Shown here piece after piece: positions 1 to 11,046 of a stretch of 64,000 bases of DNA. Positions within the stretch are counted from its first letter, which is position 1; each line of letters opens with the position of its first letter. The notes beneath the pieces are model-generated. The model saw only the letters and a list, made by a program, of their open reading frames with translations. It searched no databases and had not been told where the DNA came from. The translations under genes were made by a program, and so were the position numbers. The DNA lies in contig JAJEIT010000065.1 in assembly GCA_022827945.1 (NCBI GenBank), positions 39,294 to 103,293 of the forward strand. The letters run 5' to 3'. The DNA is from Dehalococcoidia bacterium. GTDB taxonomy: Bacteria > Chloroflexota > Dehalococcoidia > Tepidiformales > Tepidiformaceae.

Positions 1-2
1 CC

Positions 3-269
3 GTGAAGCGCGACGGTTCCCTCGCCTGCTGGGGCGCCGACGGCCACGGCCAGGCGACGCCGCCGGACGGCGAGTTCGTGTCTGTCAGTGCCGGAGCAGA
101 GCACACCTGCGGGGTGACCACCGGTGGCCGTGTCGCTTGCTGGGGGGCGACCGCGTACGCCGACGACGCGCCGGGGGGTGATCGGTTCGTGGCTGTCAGC
201 GCCGGCGTCAGGCACACCTGCGCCCTCAAGGACAACGGCGACATCACCTGCTGGGGCGAGGGCCAGTAG
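3..269 (+). CDS. RCC1-repeat protein, 3' end only
   Basis: The 88 visible residues hold at least two RCC1/BLIP-II-type beta-propeller blades, with recurring 'ACWG' and 'SAGxxHTC' motifs spaced about 37 residues apart. RCC1 blades normally come as seven or so per propeller, so the frame almost certainly extends left of the window and the GTG at position 3 is not a real start. The family is usually a secreted or surface propeller in bacteria, often in Chloroflexi and Myxococcota. The substrate or partner cannot be told from this fragment. The gene ends with TAG just before a convergent YciI-like gene. Confidence 0.75.
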   Translation: MKRDGSLACWGADGHGQATPPDGEFVSVSAGAEHTCGVTTGGRVACWGATAYADDAPGGDRFVAVSAGVRHTCALKDNGDITCWGEGQ

Positions 270-272
270 CGG

Positions 273-560
273 CTAGTCGCCGCCGATCACAACCGTCCAC
301 TCCCTGATGCGCCAGGAAGGGACGAGCCCGTTCGCGACGTAGGGATCGGCGGCGACGAAGGCCTCGACACGGGAACGATCGTCCACGGTGAAGACGAAAG
401 CGGCGCCGTCGACGGGGTCGGCGAAGGCGCCCGCCATCTCGATCTCGCCACGGTCGACGTATTCGCGGGCGAGGGCGAGGTGGTCGGCGCGGAAGGGGGC
501 GCGCTTCTCGACGACGTTCTCGACGTAGTCGTAGAGCAGGACGAAGCGGGTGGCGGGCAT
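273..560 (-). CDS. YciI-like (YCII domain) protein
   Basis: A 95-residue protein with the compact ferredoxin-like alpha/beta layout of the YCII family. It starts 'ATRFVLLYDYVEN', has a central 'HLALAREYVDRGEIEMAGAF', and a 'FVAADPYVANGLV' segment that matches the conserved DPY/DPF region. The family is small and cytoplasmic and of uncertain function; some members act as dehydrochlorinase-like or muconolactone-related enzymes. It is the last gene of a three-gene minus-strand operon and begins 2 bp after the TPR gene ends. The family call is fairly secure; the activity is unknown. Confidence 0.8.
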   Translation of the reverse strand: MPATRFVLLYDYVENVVEKRAPFRADHLALAREYVDRGEIEMAGAFADPVDGAAFVFTVDDRSRVEAFVAADPYVANGLVPSWRIREWTVVIGGD

Positions 561-562
561 GG

Positions 563-1339
563 TTACTCCTCTGCGCTCTCCTCGGCGGTGCTCCGCAGCA
601 GCTTCATAAACTCCTCGTCGCCGTCGAGGAGGGCAAGGCGGGCATCGCCGGCGGCCTCGGCGGCGTAGGCGGGCTGTATCTCGAAGGCTTCCCGCAGGTG
701 CTCCAGCGCCACCTCGCGCTTCCCCAGGGCGCCGGCGGCCTGGGCGGCGCCGTAGTGGGCGGCAGAGTCGCCGGGGTTGAGTTTCGCCGCCTGCTCGAAG
801 CTCGCGAGGGCGTCCTCGTGGGCGGCGGTCTCGAGCTGCGCCATCCCGCAGTTCACCATGACGGTGGCGTCGTCGGGATTGAGGGCGAGGGCCTGCTGGA
901 AGTCTGCCAGCGCCTCGGCAGGTTCGGCGCGATAGAGGCGCAGCATGCCGCGATTGTTGAGCGCGTCGCCGTCGGCGGGAGTCAGCTCGAGGGCGGCGTC
1001 GTAGTCGGCGAGGGCCTCGTCGAAGGCGCCGAGGCGGGTGTGGGCGGTGGCGCGGTTGTAGAGGGCCGCGGGAATCCCGGGCGACTCGGCGAGGGCGCGG
1101 GTGTAGCGTTCGACGGCGAGGGCGTACTGGCCGACGTTGAAGTAGACGTTGCCCTCGTCCAGGTAGGAGGCGGCGGTGCGGAGGCGGGTATCGCCGATGA
1201 CCTCCTCGAGGTCGGGCATCGACTCGCGGGCCTCACCGCTCTCGGCGCTCTGCTGCGGGCGGCCGAACAGGCGAACGAGCACGGCGACGACAGCCCCGAG
1301 GGCGGTGAGCACCAGGATTGCCCTGAGGAGGGTCTTCAC
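563..1339 (-). CDS. Membrane-anchored TPR-repeat protein
   Basis: I use the GTG at 1339, which overlaps the upstream stop by 4 bp (GTGA), instead of the far upstream start in the ORF track. The track's extra 86 residues are Arg-rich shadow sequence. The resulting 258-residue protein has one N-terminal hydrophobic segment (about residues 5-24) and then about five tetratricopeptide repeats from residue 50 to 220, for example 'NVYFNVGQYALAVERYTRAL' and 'ALNNRGMLRLY'. TPRs form a protein-binding superhelix. A single anchor suggests it assembles partners at the membrane, but the partner is unknown. Confidence 0.8.
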   Translation of the reverse strand: MKTLLRAILVLTALGAVVAVLVRLFGRPQQSAESGEARESMPDLEEVIGDTRLRTAASYLDEGNVYFNVGQYALAVERYTRALAESPGIPAALYNRATAHTRLGAFDEALADYDAALELTPADGDALNNRGMLRLYRAEPAEALADFQQALALNPDDATVMVNCGMAQLETAAHEDALASFEQAAKLNPGDSAAHYGAAQAAGALGKREVALEHLREAFEIQPAYAAEAAGDARLALLDGDEEFMKLLRSTAEESAEE

Positions 1340-1764
1340 GAGTCGTCCTCTTCCTCGGCGGCGCGCTCCAGGAGCGCTTCGGTGACGGCCATGAGGCCGC
1401 TGTAGGCGTAGACGACGTAGTCGCGCGGGTGGAGGTCGAGGGGGCGCTTCTCCTCCTTGCGGGCGGTCACCGGGTCCCAGGACCCGGTCAGCTCGACGGC
1501 ATCGTGGTCGACGCCGAACTCGAGCTCGTAGAGCTCGCCGTCCTCGCCCACGACGACGCAGCCGCGCTCGGGGTCGCCGGCAGGGCCGGGGTCGCACTCG
1601 ATGGCGTTCGTGAAGAAGGCGTTGGGGAACGAGGGGAAGGGGCGCAGGGCGGCGCTCGCTTCCTTCAGCAGCACCTCAAGCTCGGCGGCGGCGCGCTCGA
1701 GCACGCGGTCCGCGCTTGTCTTGCGGGCCAGGCTTTCCCGCGCGTCGTCGTCCATGGCGATCAT
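1336..1764 (-). CDS. Conserved hypothetical protein
   Basis: A 142-residue acidic protein of no family I recognise. The start is set to the ATG at 1764 because GGAAGGGG lies 7 nt before it; the ORF track begins 32 residues earlier in Arg/Pro-rich sequence with no homology look. An N-terminal helix ('ADRVLERAAAELEVLLKEA') is followed by a beta-rich part ('GCVVVGEDGELYELEFG') and a C-terminal helix. It is the first gene of the operon with the TPR and YciI-like genes, and its stop is overlapped by the TPR start. Confidence 0.6.
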   Translation of the reverse strand: MIAMDDDARESLARKTSADRVLERAAAELEVLLKEASAALRPFPSFPNAFFTNAIECDPGPAGDPERGCVVVGEDGELYELEFGVDHDAVELTGSWDPVTARKEEKRPLDLHPRDYVVYAYSGLMAVTEALLERAAEEEDDS

Positions 1765-1864
1765 GCTACGACCCCTTCCCGCTCCGGGACCAGACGGCCT
1801 TCGCGGTGCGCCCGCCCACACAGCCGTGTCGTGACCCCTTGTAGACTGGCGCAGGGGCATCGAT

Positions 1865-2341
1865 ATGGCGCGCCGCCGCCTGACGCGGGACGACCTCGCG
1901 GTCGAAACCTGCTGCTACGTCTGCGATCCGGCCAACGAGGACGGGCTGCAGATCGCGTTCTACCTCGACGAGGAGGCCGGCCGCGTGCTGGCCGACTACA
2001 CGCCGGCGACGGCGCACGAAGGCGCCCCCCGGGTCATCCACGGGGGCGTGATCGGCGCCATCCTCGACGACGCCATGGCCTGGGCGGTGAACGTGCTCAG
2101 CGGCTCGTTCGGGCTCACGCGCCGCGGGGAAATCGAGTACTCGCGCATCGTGCGCCCGGGCGAGCCCTACGCCGTCACCGCCTGGATCTCCGAGATCGGC
2201 CAGCACCGGGCCGCGACCATCGCCGAACTTCGCGACTCCGAGGACCGGCTCTGCTGCGTCACGAAGGCCGAGTTCTCGCTCATCTCGCACGAGGAAGCGA
2301 AGCTCGCCTTCGAGCGGCGCGCCGCAGCGGAGGGCGACTGA
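1865..2341 (+). CDS. PaaI-family hotdog thioesterase
   Basis: A 158-residue single hotdog-fold domain. The signature 'VIHGGVIGAILDDAMAWA' carries the HGG motif and the catalytic acidic residue region typical of PaaI/4HBT acyl-CoA thioesterases. These enzymes hydrolyse acyl- or aroyl-CoA thioesters in the cytoplasm. The N-terminal 'CCYVCDPANEDGLQI' is common in actinobacterial and Chloroflexi members. The stop overlaps the start of the next alpha/beta hydrolase by one base, so the two are probably co-translated. The exact acyl-CoA substrate is unknown. Confidence 0.85.
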   Translation: MARRRLTRDDLAVETCCYVCDPANEDGLQIAFYLDEEAGRVLADYTPATAHEGAPRVIHGGVIGAILDDAMAWAVNVLSGSFGLTRRGEIEYSRIVRPGEPYAVTAWISEIGQHRAATIAELRDSEDRLCCVTKAEFSLISHEEAKLAFERRAAAEGD

Positions 2342-3144
2342 TGGCCCCCCGGCTGCTCCTCATCCACGGCTACGTCTCGAACCCCGAAGCGTGGGCGCCA
2401 CTGCGGCGCGAGCTGGAGGGAGAGGTCGGGACGTTCGCGCCCTACCTTCCGGGCTACGGGGGCGAGCCGGACCCGGCGAGCTACACGCTGGAAGGCGTCG
2501 CGGCGGCGTTCGACAACGTGGTGGAGGCGGTGAAGCCGGACTACCTGCTCGGCCACTCGATGGGCGCCCTGGTGGCGCTGGGCGTGGCCAACCGCCACCC
2601 CGGGCGTTTCAAGCGGGTCGGCCTCGCCGGGCTGCCGGTGTACGACACGATCGAGGAGGGGCTGCGCTACATCGGTTCGAGGAGCATCTCGCGCGACCGC
2701 TACATGCGGAACCCCGGCGCCGGACACGTCTTCTGCCGGCCGGTCCACTCCCTGCGCTACCTGTGGGGACCGTTTGCCCATCTGGCGAAACCGGACTACC
2801 CCCTTTCCATGATCATCGACATGTTCAACCACAGCCCCGAGGCGCACCGTGGGGGCATGGAGGACATCGTCTTCTCCGGCCATGCCCGGCGGCTCGCGCC
2901 GGAGATGGGCACGCCCGTCGCGCTCATCCACGGCAATGCCGACCGCGTCACGCCGCTCGAGCCGGTGGTCGAGCTGGCGCGTGAACGTGGCTGGCCCCTG
3001 CGGATCGCCCACGGGGCGGGGCACGAGCTGACCTTCGCCCAGCCTCGCGGGATGGCGCGCTGGGTGCGGGAGCGGTTGCTCGCGCCCGTCGCCGCCGAGG
3101 CAGCGCCCGAAGACGAGGCGGCGGCGGTGAGCGCCTCCGCCTGA
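2341..3144 (+). CDS. Alpha/beta hydrolase
   Basis: A 267-residue alpha/beta hydrolase starting at the ATG in TGATG, directly coupled to the thioesterase upstream. The ORF track's longer frame (from 1429) is shadow. Visible motifs are the oxyanion 'LIHGYVSNPEAW', the nucleophile elbow 'GHSMGA' near residue 77, an acid strand 'ALIHGNADRVTP' and the C-terminal catalytic His in 'GAGHELTF'. The length is normal for the family. It probably hydrolyses a small ester or thioester, but the substrate is not predictable. The Ala/Glu-rich C-terminal tail is likely disordered. Confidence 0.85.
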   Translation: MAPRLLLIHGYVSNPEAWAPLRRELEGEVGTFAPYLPGYGGEPDPASYTLEGVAAAFDNVVEAVKPDYLLGHSMGALVALGVANRHPGRFKRVGLAGLPVYDTIEEGLRYIGSRSISRDRYMRNPGAGHVFCRPVHSLRYLWGPFAHLAKPDYPLSMIIDMFNHSPEAHRGGMEDIVFSGHARRLAPEMGTPVALIHGNADRVTPLEPVVELARERGWPLRIAHGAGHELTFAQPRGMARWVRERLLAPVAAEAAPEDEAAAVSASA

Positions 3145-3224
3145 ACCGCAGGCGGCGACCGTTGCGCTCCCGCGTCGGGCGCGCCTAAGCTCGCAGGCCG
3201 GGGCCACCCCGAGGAGGCGCGCTC

Positions 3225-3764
3225 GTGGAGAACTTCCTGCATATCGCCGCCGTCTGGCTGCACGTCCTCGGCATCGCGCTGTTCGTGGGGCCGCAGTTCT
3301 TCCTGGCCTTCGCCTGGGTGCCCGCTTCCCGCCAGATCGAGGACCTGCAGACGCGCGTGGCGGCGATGCGCACGATCACGACGCGCTTCGGCTGGATCGG
3401 GGGCATCGGCCTCCTGCTGATCCTGATCGGCGGCACGTACCTGATCATGACCTGGCGCGACTACCACAACATCGTCGAGGGGACGGCCTTCTTCGACCTG
3501 CGCTACGGCGTGGTGTTCGTCATCAAGATGGTGCTGCTGGTGGTGATGATCGTGCTGGTGGGGCTGCACATGTTCGTGGTCGGCCCCAGCCAGGTGGACG
3601 CGATGGAGGAGCAGGCCCGCGGCGGGAACGTTCCCGACAAGGACATCCGGCGCCTGCGCATCACCTCCATGGTGCTGAGCATCACGGGGCTGATCCTGAC
3701 GCTCGTGATCATGGGGTTCGGCGTGAGCCTGGGCGCGGCGGAGTACTCGCTGCAGAACTTCTAG
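3225..3764 (+). CDS. CopD-like/DUF integral membrane protein
   Basis: A 179-residue protein with four hydrophobic segments (about 4-27, 58-78, 93-117 and 145-170). A His near the first helix ('AAVWLHVLGIALFVGPQ') and one in the third ('VGLHMFVVGP') resemble the heme- or copper-ligand pattern of CopD/DUF4149-type membrane proteins. It is probably in the cytoplasmic membrane. The start is the GTG at 3225, in the sequence ggaggcgcgctcGTG. It stands alone between the hydrolase and the ileS leader. Function is not proven; the family label is by overall pattern only. Confidence 0.6.
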   Translation: MENFLHIAAVWLHVLGIALFVGPQFFLAFAWVPASRQIEDLQTRVAAMRTITTRFGWIGGIGLLLILIGGTYLIMTWRDYHNIVEGTAFFDLRYGVVFVIKMVLLVVMIVLVGLHMFVVGPSQVDAMEEQARGGNVPDKDIRRLRITSMVLSITGLILTLVIMGFGVSLGAAEYSLQNF

Positions 3765-3783
3765 GCGGCTACCCGGCGCGTGT

Positions 3784-3812
3784 TTGACCCATTCGCGGGG
3801 CGCTGGTTCACT
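3784..3812 (+). promoter_or_regulatory. Probable promoter of the ileS leader
   Basis: TTGACC (3784-3789) and TTCACT (3807-3812) are separated by 17 bp, a canonical vegetative sigma spacing. Transcription would begin near 3819, just before the first T-box helix. The -35 box is strong (5/6); the -10 box is weak (3/6). Confidence 0.5.
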
Positions 3813-3827
3813 AGCTCCAGAGGCGTT

Positions 3828-4101
3828 GACGGAGACGAGTAGCGTCCCGTTCCTGCGCTCAGCGAGCCCCGTTCGGTGCGAGGGGGCGCTGCAGGCGGAC
3901 GTGAACATCCCTCCCGAGCTTCCGGCCGAACGCCGGCGGCGCCGGCAAGTAGACCCGGACGGAACGTGTCCGCGGGTGCGGACCGCCCCCCGTTACCGAG
4001 GGCGGGAGCGTGATGGCGCTCCGCAGAGCGCCCGCCTCGTGCGGGAAGCAGGGTGGTACCGCGGGTCTTGCGCCCGTCCCTGACCGGGACGGGTTTTCTT
4101 G
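3828..4101 (+). promoter_or_regulatory. T-box riboswitch (isoleucine) upstream of ileS
   Basis: This leader fills the 373-bp gap between the membrane protein and ileS. It contains the near-invariant T-box sequence AGGGTGGTACCGCG at 4050-4063, whose bulge pairs with the NCCA end of uncharged tRNA. About 10 nt later a strong intrinsic terminator begins. The 5' part starts GACGGAGACGAGTAG, like a stem I with its AGTA bulge, and a candidate specifier ATC (isoleucine codon) lies at 3907-3909 in 'GTGAACATC'. By family knowledge, uncharged tRNA-Ile would stabilise the antiterminator and switch ileS on. The specifier assignment is inference; the T-box itself is clear. Confidence 0.9.
4073..4100 (+). 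terminator. T-box intrinsic terminator
   Basis: CCCGTCCC (4073-4080) and GGGACGGG (4086-4093) form a perfect 8-bp stem with a 5-nt TGACC loop, followed by TTTTCTT. It lies directly after the T-box sequence and competes with the antiterminator. Confidence 0.9.
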
Positions 4102-4137
4102 TGTCCGTCCCGGCAACCCTCGCCCGGGAGGCCGGAA

Positions 4138-7415
<3,278 letters not shown>

Positions 7416-7419
<4 letters not shown>

Positions 7420-8153
7420 CGCCGCCGAAGGCCATCCTTTTCGACCTCGACGACACGCTGCTCGACATGTGGACCGCCATGCAAAGCTCTTGGGAGGAGA
7501 TCTGCGCCGACGTGGCGCCCGGCCTCGGGTGCGACGCCGACAGCCTGCGCGAGACCATCCGCCGCGAGAGCGCCCTCTTCTGGGCGGATGAAGGAGCGGT
7601 CGCCGAGTACCGGGTGAAGCCGCTGGAGTCGCGCACGATCGTCGTGCGCCTCTCCCTGCTGTCGATGGGACTCGACGACTCGGACGCGGAGGAGATCGCC
7701 GGGCGGTCGCTTCGGGGGTACCTGGAGCGCGTCGCACCATTCCCGGACGCCATCGAGACGCTGGAGGCGCTGCGGTCGCAGGGGTACCGGCTGGGGATGG
7801 TCACGAACGGTTCGTCCGATACGCAGCGCGAGAAGATCGGGCGCTGGCAGCTGGAGCCGTATTTCGACGAGATCGTGATCGAGAGCGAGTTCGGCCGCGG
7901 CAAGCCCGATCCCGGCGTGTTCAGGCAGGCGCTGGCGGGGACGGGGGCGGCTCCGGACGAGGCCTGGATGGTGGGCGACAACCTGTACGCCGACATCGGC
8001 GGGGCGCAGGGCGTGGGCGTCCACAGCGTGTGGATCCACCGCGAACGGCTGGAGTTCCCCGACGACCCTCCGGCCCATCCCCACCGCCGCATCGGACACT
8101 TCGACGAGCTGCACGCGGCCCTCGACACCGCAAGGGAGGGTGGGCCGCGGTAG
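7416..8153 (+). CDS. HAD-superfamily hydrolase (phosphatase-like)
   Basis: A 245-residue HAD hydrolase. Motif I is 'ILFDLDDTLLD' with the nucleophile and acid/base Asp pair, motif II is 'MVTNGSSD', the motif III Lys lies in 'GRGKPDPGVF', and motif IV is 'MVGDNLYADIGGA'. The alpha-helical cap between motifs I and II places it in subclass I, like YjjG or haloacid dehalogenase-type phosphatases. It is cytoplasmic and likely dephosphorylates a small metabolite, possibly a nucleotide. The ATGA overlap with ileS implies co-expression under the T-box, though a functional link is not obvious. Confidence 0.88.
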
Positions 8154-8238
8154 CCCCCTCGAAAGCTCGCTCACGAAGCTCGTACGAGCGTGTCCGGTAC
8201 CGTATTGGCGCAACATCGAACTACACCAGAGGAACGTA

Positions 8239-9174
8239 ATGTCGAACGTGAAACTGACGGTCCTGGCTGGGCTCGGGGTGCTGGGGATCGGCCTCGCCGC
8301 CGCCGCCCTGGTCGTCGGGATTCTCGCCCTCGCGGGTGACGACGACGGCGACGGGGACGCCCCCTCGCAGGCGAACGGCCCCGCTTACACCATCTGGCTC
8401 GTCGAGCAGGCGGTGGCCTACTACGAGGCGGAGGGACGCGAGGCCGCGGTCGCGCACTACAGCTCGCCCGAAAGCAGGGACGGCCCCTGGTACGTGTTCG
8501 TCTTCGACGCCGAGAGCAGCGTGCTCATCGGGCACTTCAACGAGGAACTGATCGGGCAATCGCTCCTGACCGACCCGCTCGGCACGGACGCCACGGGCTA
8601 CCACTTCGGCTCGGCGATGGCGGCCGCCGACGAGGGCGGGCGCTGGATCACGTACGTCTTCCTCAACCCCGACACCGGCGAACAGCAGCGCAAGCACGCG
8701 TGGGTGGTCCGGAGTGGCGGCCTCCTCTTCGGCTCCGGCTGGTACGACTACTCCAGCCACGCCGCACCCGCGCCCTCGAAGACGAACGCCCCCGCCTACA
8801 CCATCTGGCTCGTCGAACAGGCGCTCGAGCGCTACGAGCGGGAAGGGATCGAGGCCACGATCGACCACTACAACTCGCCCGAGGCCCTGGACGGCTCCTG
8901 GTACGTCTTCGTGCTCGAGGAGCGCGACGGCGAGCTCTACTCGGTCGCCAACTCCAACCGGCCCGACATCGTGGGCACGACGCGGGAACGGATCGACGCC
9001 ACCGGCTTCAACTACGGCGAAGTCTTCGCCGCCACCGTCGACGGGGGCGCGGGGCAGTGGGTCAGCTACCTCTTCACGCACCCCGAGACGCGCGAGGACG
9101 CGCTCAAGCACACCTGGATCGTGCGTCGCGGCGACTTCCTGTTCGGCGTGGGCTGGTACGACGGGATCCGCTAG
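8239..9174 (+). CDS. Membrane-anchored protein with two tandem Cache-like domains
   Basis: A 311-residue protein starting at ATG 8239, with an AGAGGA ribosome site just before it. One N-terminal membrane segment ('VLAGLGVLGIGLAAAALVVGILAL') and an acidic linker precede two near-identical domains (about residues 50-175 and 185-311). Each starts 'PAYTIWLVEQA', contains 'HYxSPExxDGxWYVFV' and 'DATGxxxG', and ends 'FGxGWYD'. The order resembles single-Cache (sCache) small-molecule sensing domains, normally found outside the cell in kinases and chemoreceptors. No kinase, cyclase or methyl-accepting part follows. It may be a scavenging or partner-signalling sensor; the ligand is unknown. Confidence 0.75.
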   Translation: MSNVKLTVLAGLGVLGIGLAAAALVVGILALAGDDDGDGDAPSQANGPAYTIWLVEQAVAYYEAEGREAAVAHYSSPESRDGPWYVFVFDAESSVLIGHFNEELIGQSLLTDPLGTDATGYHFGSAMAAADEGGRWITYVFLNPDTGEQQRKHAWVVRSGGLLFGSGWYDYSSHAAPAPSKTNAPAYTIWLVEQALERYEREGIEATIDHYNSPEALDGSWYVFVLEERDGELYSVANSNRPDIVGTTRERIDATGFNYGEVFAATVDGGAGQWVSYLFTHPETREDALKHTWIVRRGDFLFGVGWYDGIR

Positions 9175-9178
9175 GCCC

Positions 9179-10165
9179 CTACGGCTCGAGCACGATCTTG
9201 CCGAAGTTGGCGTTGGCCTCCATGTAGGCCTGCGCGGCGGCGGCCTCGCTCAGCGGGTAGACGCTGTCGACGACGACCTTGATGCGTCCCGAGGCAATGT
9301 GGGGGAGAACGCTCTTCTCGAAGGCACGGGTGGCCGCCGCCTTCTGCTCGAGGGGGCGGGCGCGGAGGGTGGTGCCACGCACCTGGAGCCGCTTCATCAG
9401 GAGTGGTCCGAGGCTTGCGTTCTCGAGGTCGGCTCCGCTCATCAGCCCGACCTCGACCATGCGGCCCTGGCGCGCGAGGGCGCGCAGGTTCTGCTCCCAG
9501 TAGTCCGCGCCGATGACGTCGAGGACGACATCGACGCCGGCGCCGTCGGTGGCTTCGCGCACGACCTCGGCGAAGTCCTGCTCGCGGTAGTTCACGCCCA
9601 CGTCGAGGCCGAGCTCGGCGGCGCGGGCGAGCTTCTCCGCGCTGCCCGCCGTGCCGAAGACCTGCGAAGCGCCCATCGCCTTCGCGATCTGGACGCCGGC
9701 GACGCCGACACCCGACCCGACCGCGTGGATGAGCACGCGCTCGCCGGCCTGCAGGTCGCACTGGAGCAGGGCGTCGTGGGCGGTGATGTAGACCTCCGGG
9801 GTCGCGCCGGCCTCCTGCCAGCTCAGCGAGTCGGGGACCTTCAGGGCGAGGCGCTGGGGCACGCTCACGAGCTCGGCGTAGCCGCCGCCCGGCACGAGGC
9901 CCATGACGCGGTCGCCGGAGGCGAAGCCCTCGACCCGCGAGCCCGCCTCGACGACCTCGCCGGCGTACTCGAGGCCGGGGATCTCGAACTCGGGCCTCGG
10001 TCCGGGCTGGGGGTAGCCGCCCATGCGCTGGAGCACGTCGGCGCGGTTGAGGGCGCAGGCGCGCACGGCCACGAGCAGGTCGTCGGGGCCAACGATGGGG
10101 TCCGGCACGTCGCGGTAGACGAGCGAGCCGCCCGCGTCGGACTTCTCGATGACGATCGCCTTCAT
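9179..10165 (-). CDS. Zinc-independent quinone oxidoreductase (MDR family)
   Basis: A 328-residue medium-chain dehydrogenase/reductase. The N-terminal GroES-like fold begins 'MKAIVIEKSDAGGSLVYRD', and 'ALNRADVLQRMGGYP' is typical of NADPH:quinone reductase and PIG3-like enzymes. The Rossmann domain has 'VLIHAVGSGVGVAGVQIAKAMG' (AxxGxG-type cofactor loop). The catalytic and structural zinc cysteines of alcohol dehydrogenases are absent. It likely reduces quinones or enones with NADPH in the cytoplasm. The start is ATG 10165; the track's longer frame is shadow. It sits 8 bp after fabI and is probably co-transcribed with it. Confidence 0.9.
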   Translation of the reverse strand: MKAIVIEKSDAGGSLVYRDVPDPIVGPDDLLVAVRACALNRADVLQRMGGYPQPGPRPEFEIPGLEYAGEVVEAGSRVEGFASGDRVMGLVPGGGYAELVSVPQRLALKVPDSLSWQEAGATPEVYITAHDALLQCDLQAGERVLIHAVGSGVGVAGVQIAKAMGASQVFGTAGSAEKLARAAELGLDVGVNYREQDFAEVVREATDGAGVDVVLDVIGADYWEQNLRALARQGRMVEVGLMSGADLENASLGPLLMKRLQVRGTTLRARPLEQKAAATRAFEKSVLPHIASGRIKVVVDSVYPLSEAAAAQAYMEANANFGKIVLEP

Positions 10166-10173
10166 GGCGTCCG

Positions 10174-10965
10174 CTAGCCCTCGTCCTCGTCTGGAGGCAT
10201 GGCCATGCCGAGCGTGTTGAAGCCGCCGTCGACATAGAGCACCTGGCCGCTGATGTTGGCGCCGGCGTCGCTGGCGAGGAAAGCGGCGGCGGCGCCCACG
10301 TCCTCGATCGAGATGTGGCGGCGCAGGGGCGTGACCTGGGGGAAGACCTTGTAGAGGTTGCGGAACTCGCCCACGCCCGCCGCCGAGAGCGTGCGGACGG
10401 GGCCGGCGCTGATGGCGTTGACGCGGATGCCCTGGGGGCCCACATCTGAGGCGAGGTAGCGCACGGCCGACTCGAGGGCGGCCTTGGCGACACCCATCAC
10501 GTTGTAGCTGGGCATCATCTTCTGGGAGCCGTGGTAGGAGAGGGTGACCACGCTGCCGCCGTCGGGCATGAGCGGCCGGGCGGCGCGGGTGAGGGCGACG
10601 AGCGAGTAGACGGAGAGCTCCTGGGCGAGGAGGAAGCCGTCGCGGCTGGTCTCGATGAAGGGGCGGGAGAGGTCGTCGCGCTTCGCCCCGACGATGCCGT
10701 GGGCGACCGCGTCGATCGTGCCGTAGCGGTCGGCGAGCTTGGCGAAGAGCGACTCGATGTTCTCGTCGCTGGTGGCGTCGCAGTACTCGACGAAGTCGCA
10801 GCCAATGCTCTCGGCGAGGGGGCGGACGCGCTTCTCCATGGCGGGGCCATAGGAGAGGGCGACAGTGGCGCCGGCCTCGTGCATCGCCTTGGCGATGCCC
10901 CACGAGATGGAGCGGTCGTTAGAGACGCCGGAGACGAGGGCGGTCTTGCCTTCCATGCCTGACAT
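10174..10965 (-). CDS. fabI: Enoyl-[acyl-carrier-protein] reductase (NADH)
   Basis: A 263-residue FabI that reduces trans-2-enoyl-ACP in the last step of fatty acid elongation. The diverged SDR cofactor motif 'SGVSNDRSISWGIAKAM' and the catalytic Tyr-x6-Lys in 'MMPSYNVMGVAKAALE' are both present, as is the C-terminal 'SGQVLYVDGGFN'. Length is normal. The ATG at 10965 follows a TAGGCT box by 8 nt, so the mRNA is probably leaderless or nearly so. It is divergent from lgt and followed by the quinone oxidoreductase. FabI is the usual triclosan target; resistance cannot be judged here. Confidence 0.94.
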   Translation of the reverse strand: MSGMEGKTALVSGVSNDRSISWGIAKAMHEAGATVALSYGPAMEKRVRPLAESIGCDFVEYCDATSDENIESLFAKLADRYGTIDAVAHGIVGAKRDDLSRPFIETSRDGFLLAQELSVYSLVALTRAARPLMPDGGSVVTLSYHGSQKMMPSYNVMGVAKAALESAVRYLASDVGPQGIRVNAISAGPVRTLSAAGVGEFRNLYKVFPQVTPLRRHISIEDVGAAAAFLASDAGANISGQVLYVDGGFNTLGMAMPPDEDEG

Positions 10966-11046
10966 AGCTGGCAAGCCTACGGCCTCGCGCGAAGCAGCGG
11001 CAAACGGCTTCGCCCCTGAGCGAAACGCGCCGTACGATACCCGCCG

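Noticed and set aside
1429-2340. Long N-terminal extension of the alpha/beta hydrolase
   Set aside because: It reads through the hypothetical and thioesterase genes in the wrong frame; the ATG at 2341 has the family N-terminus.
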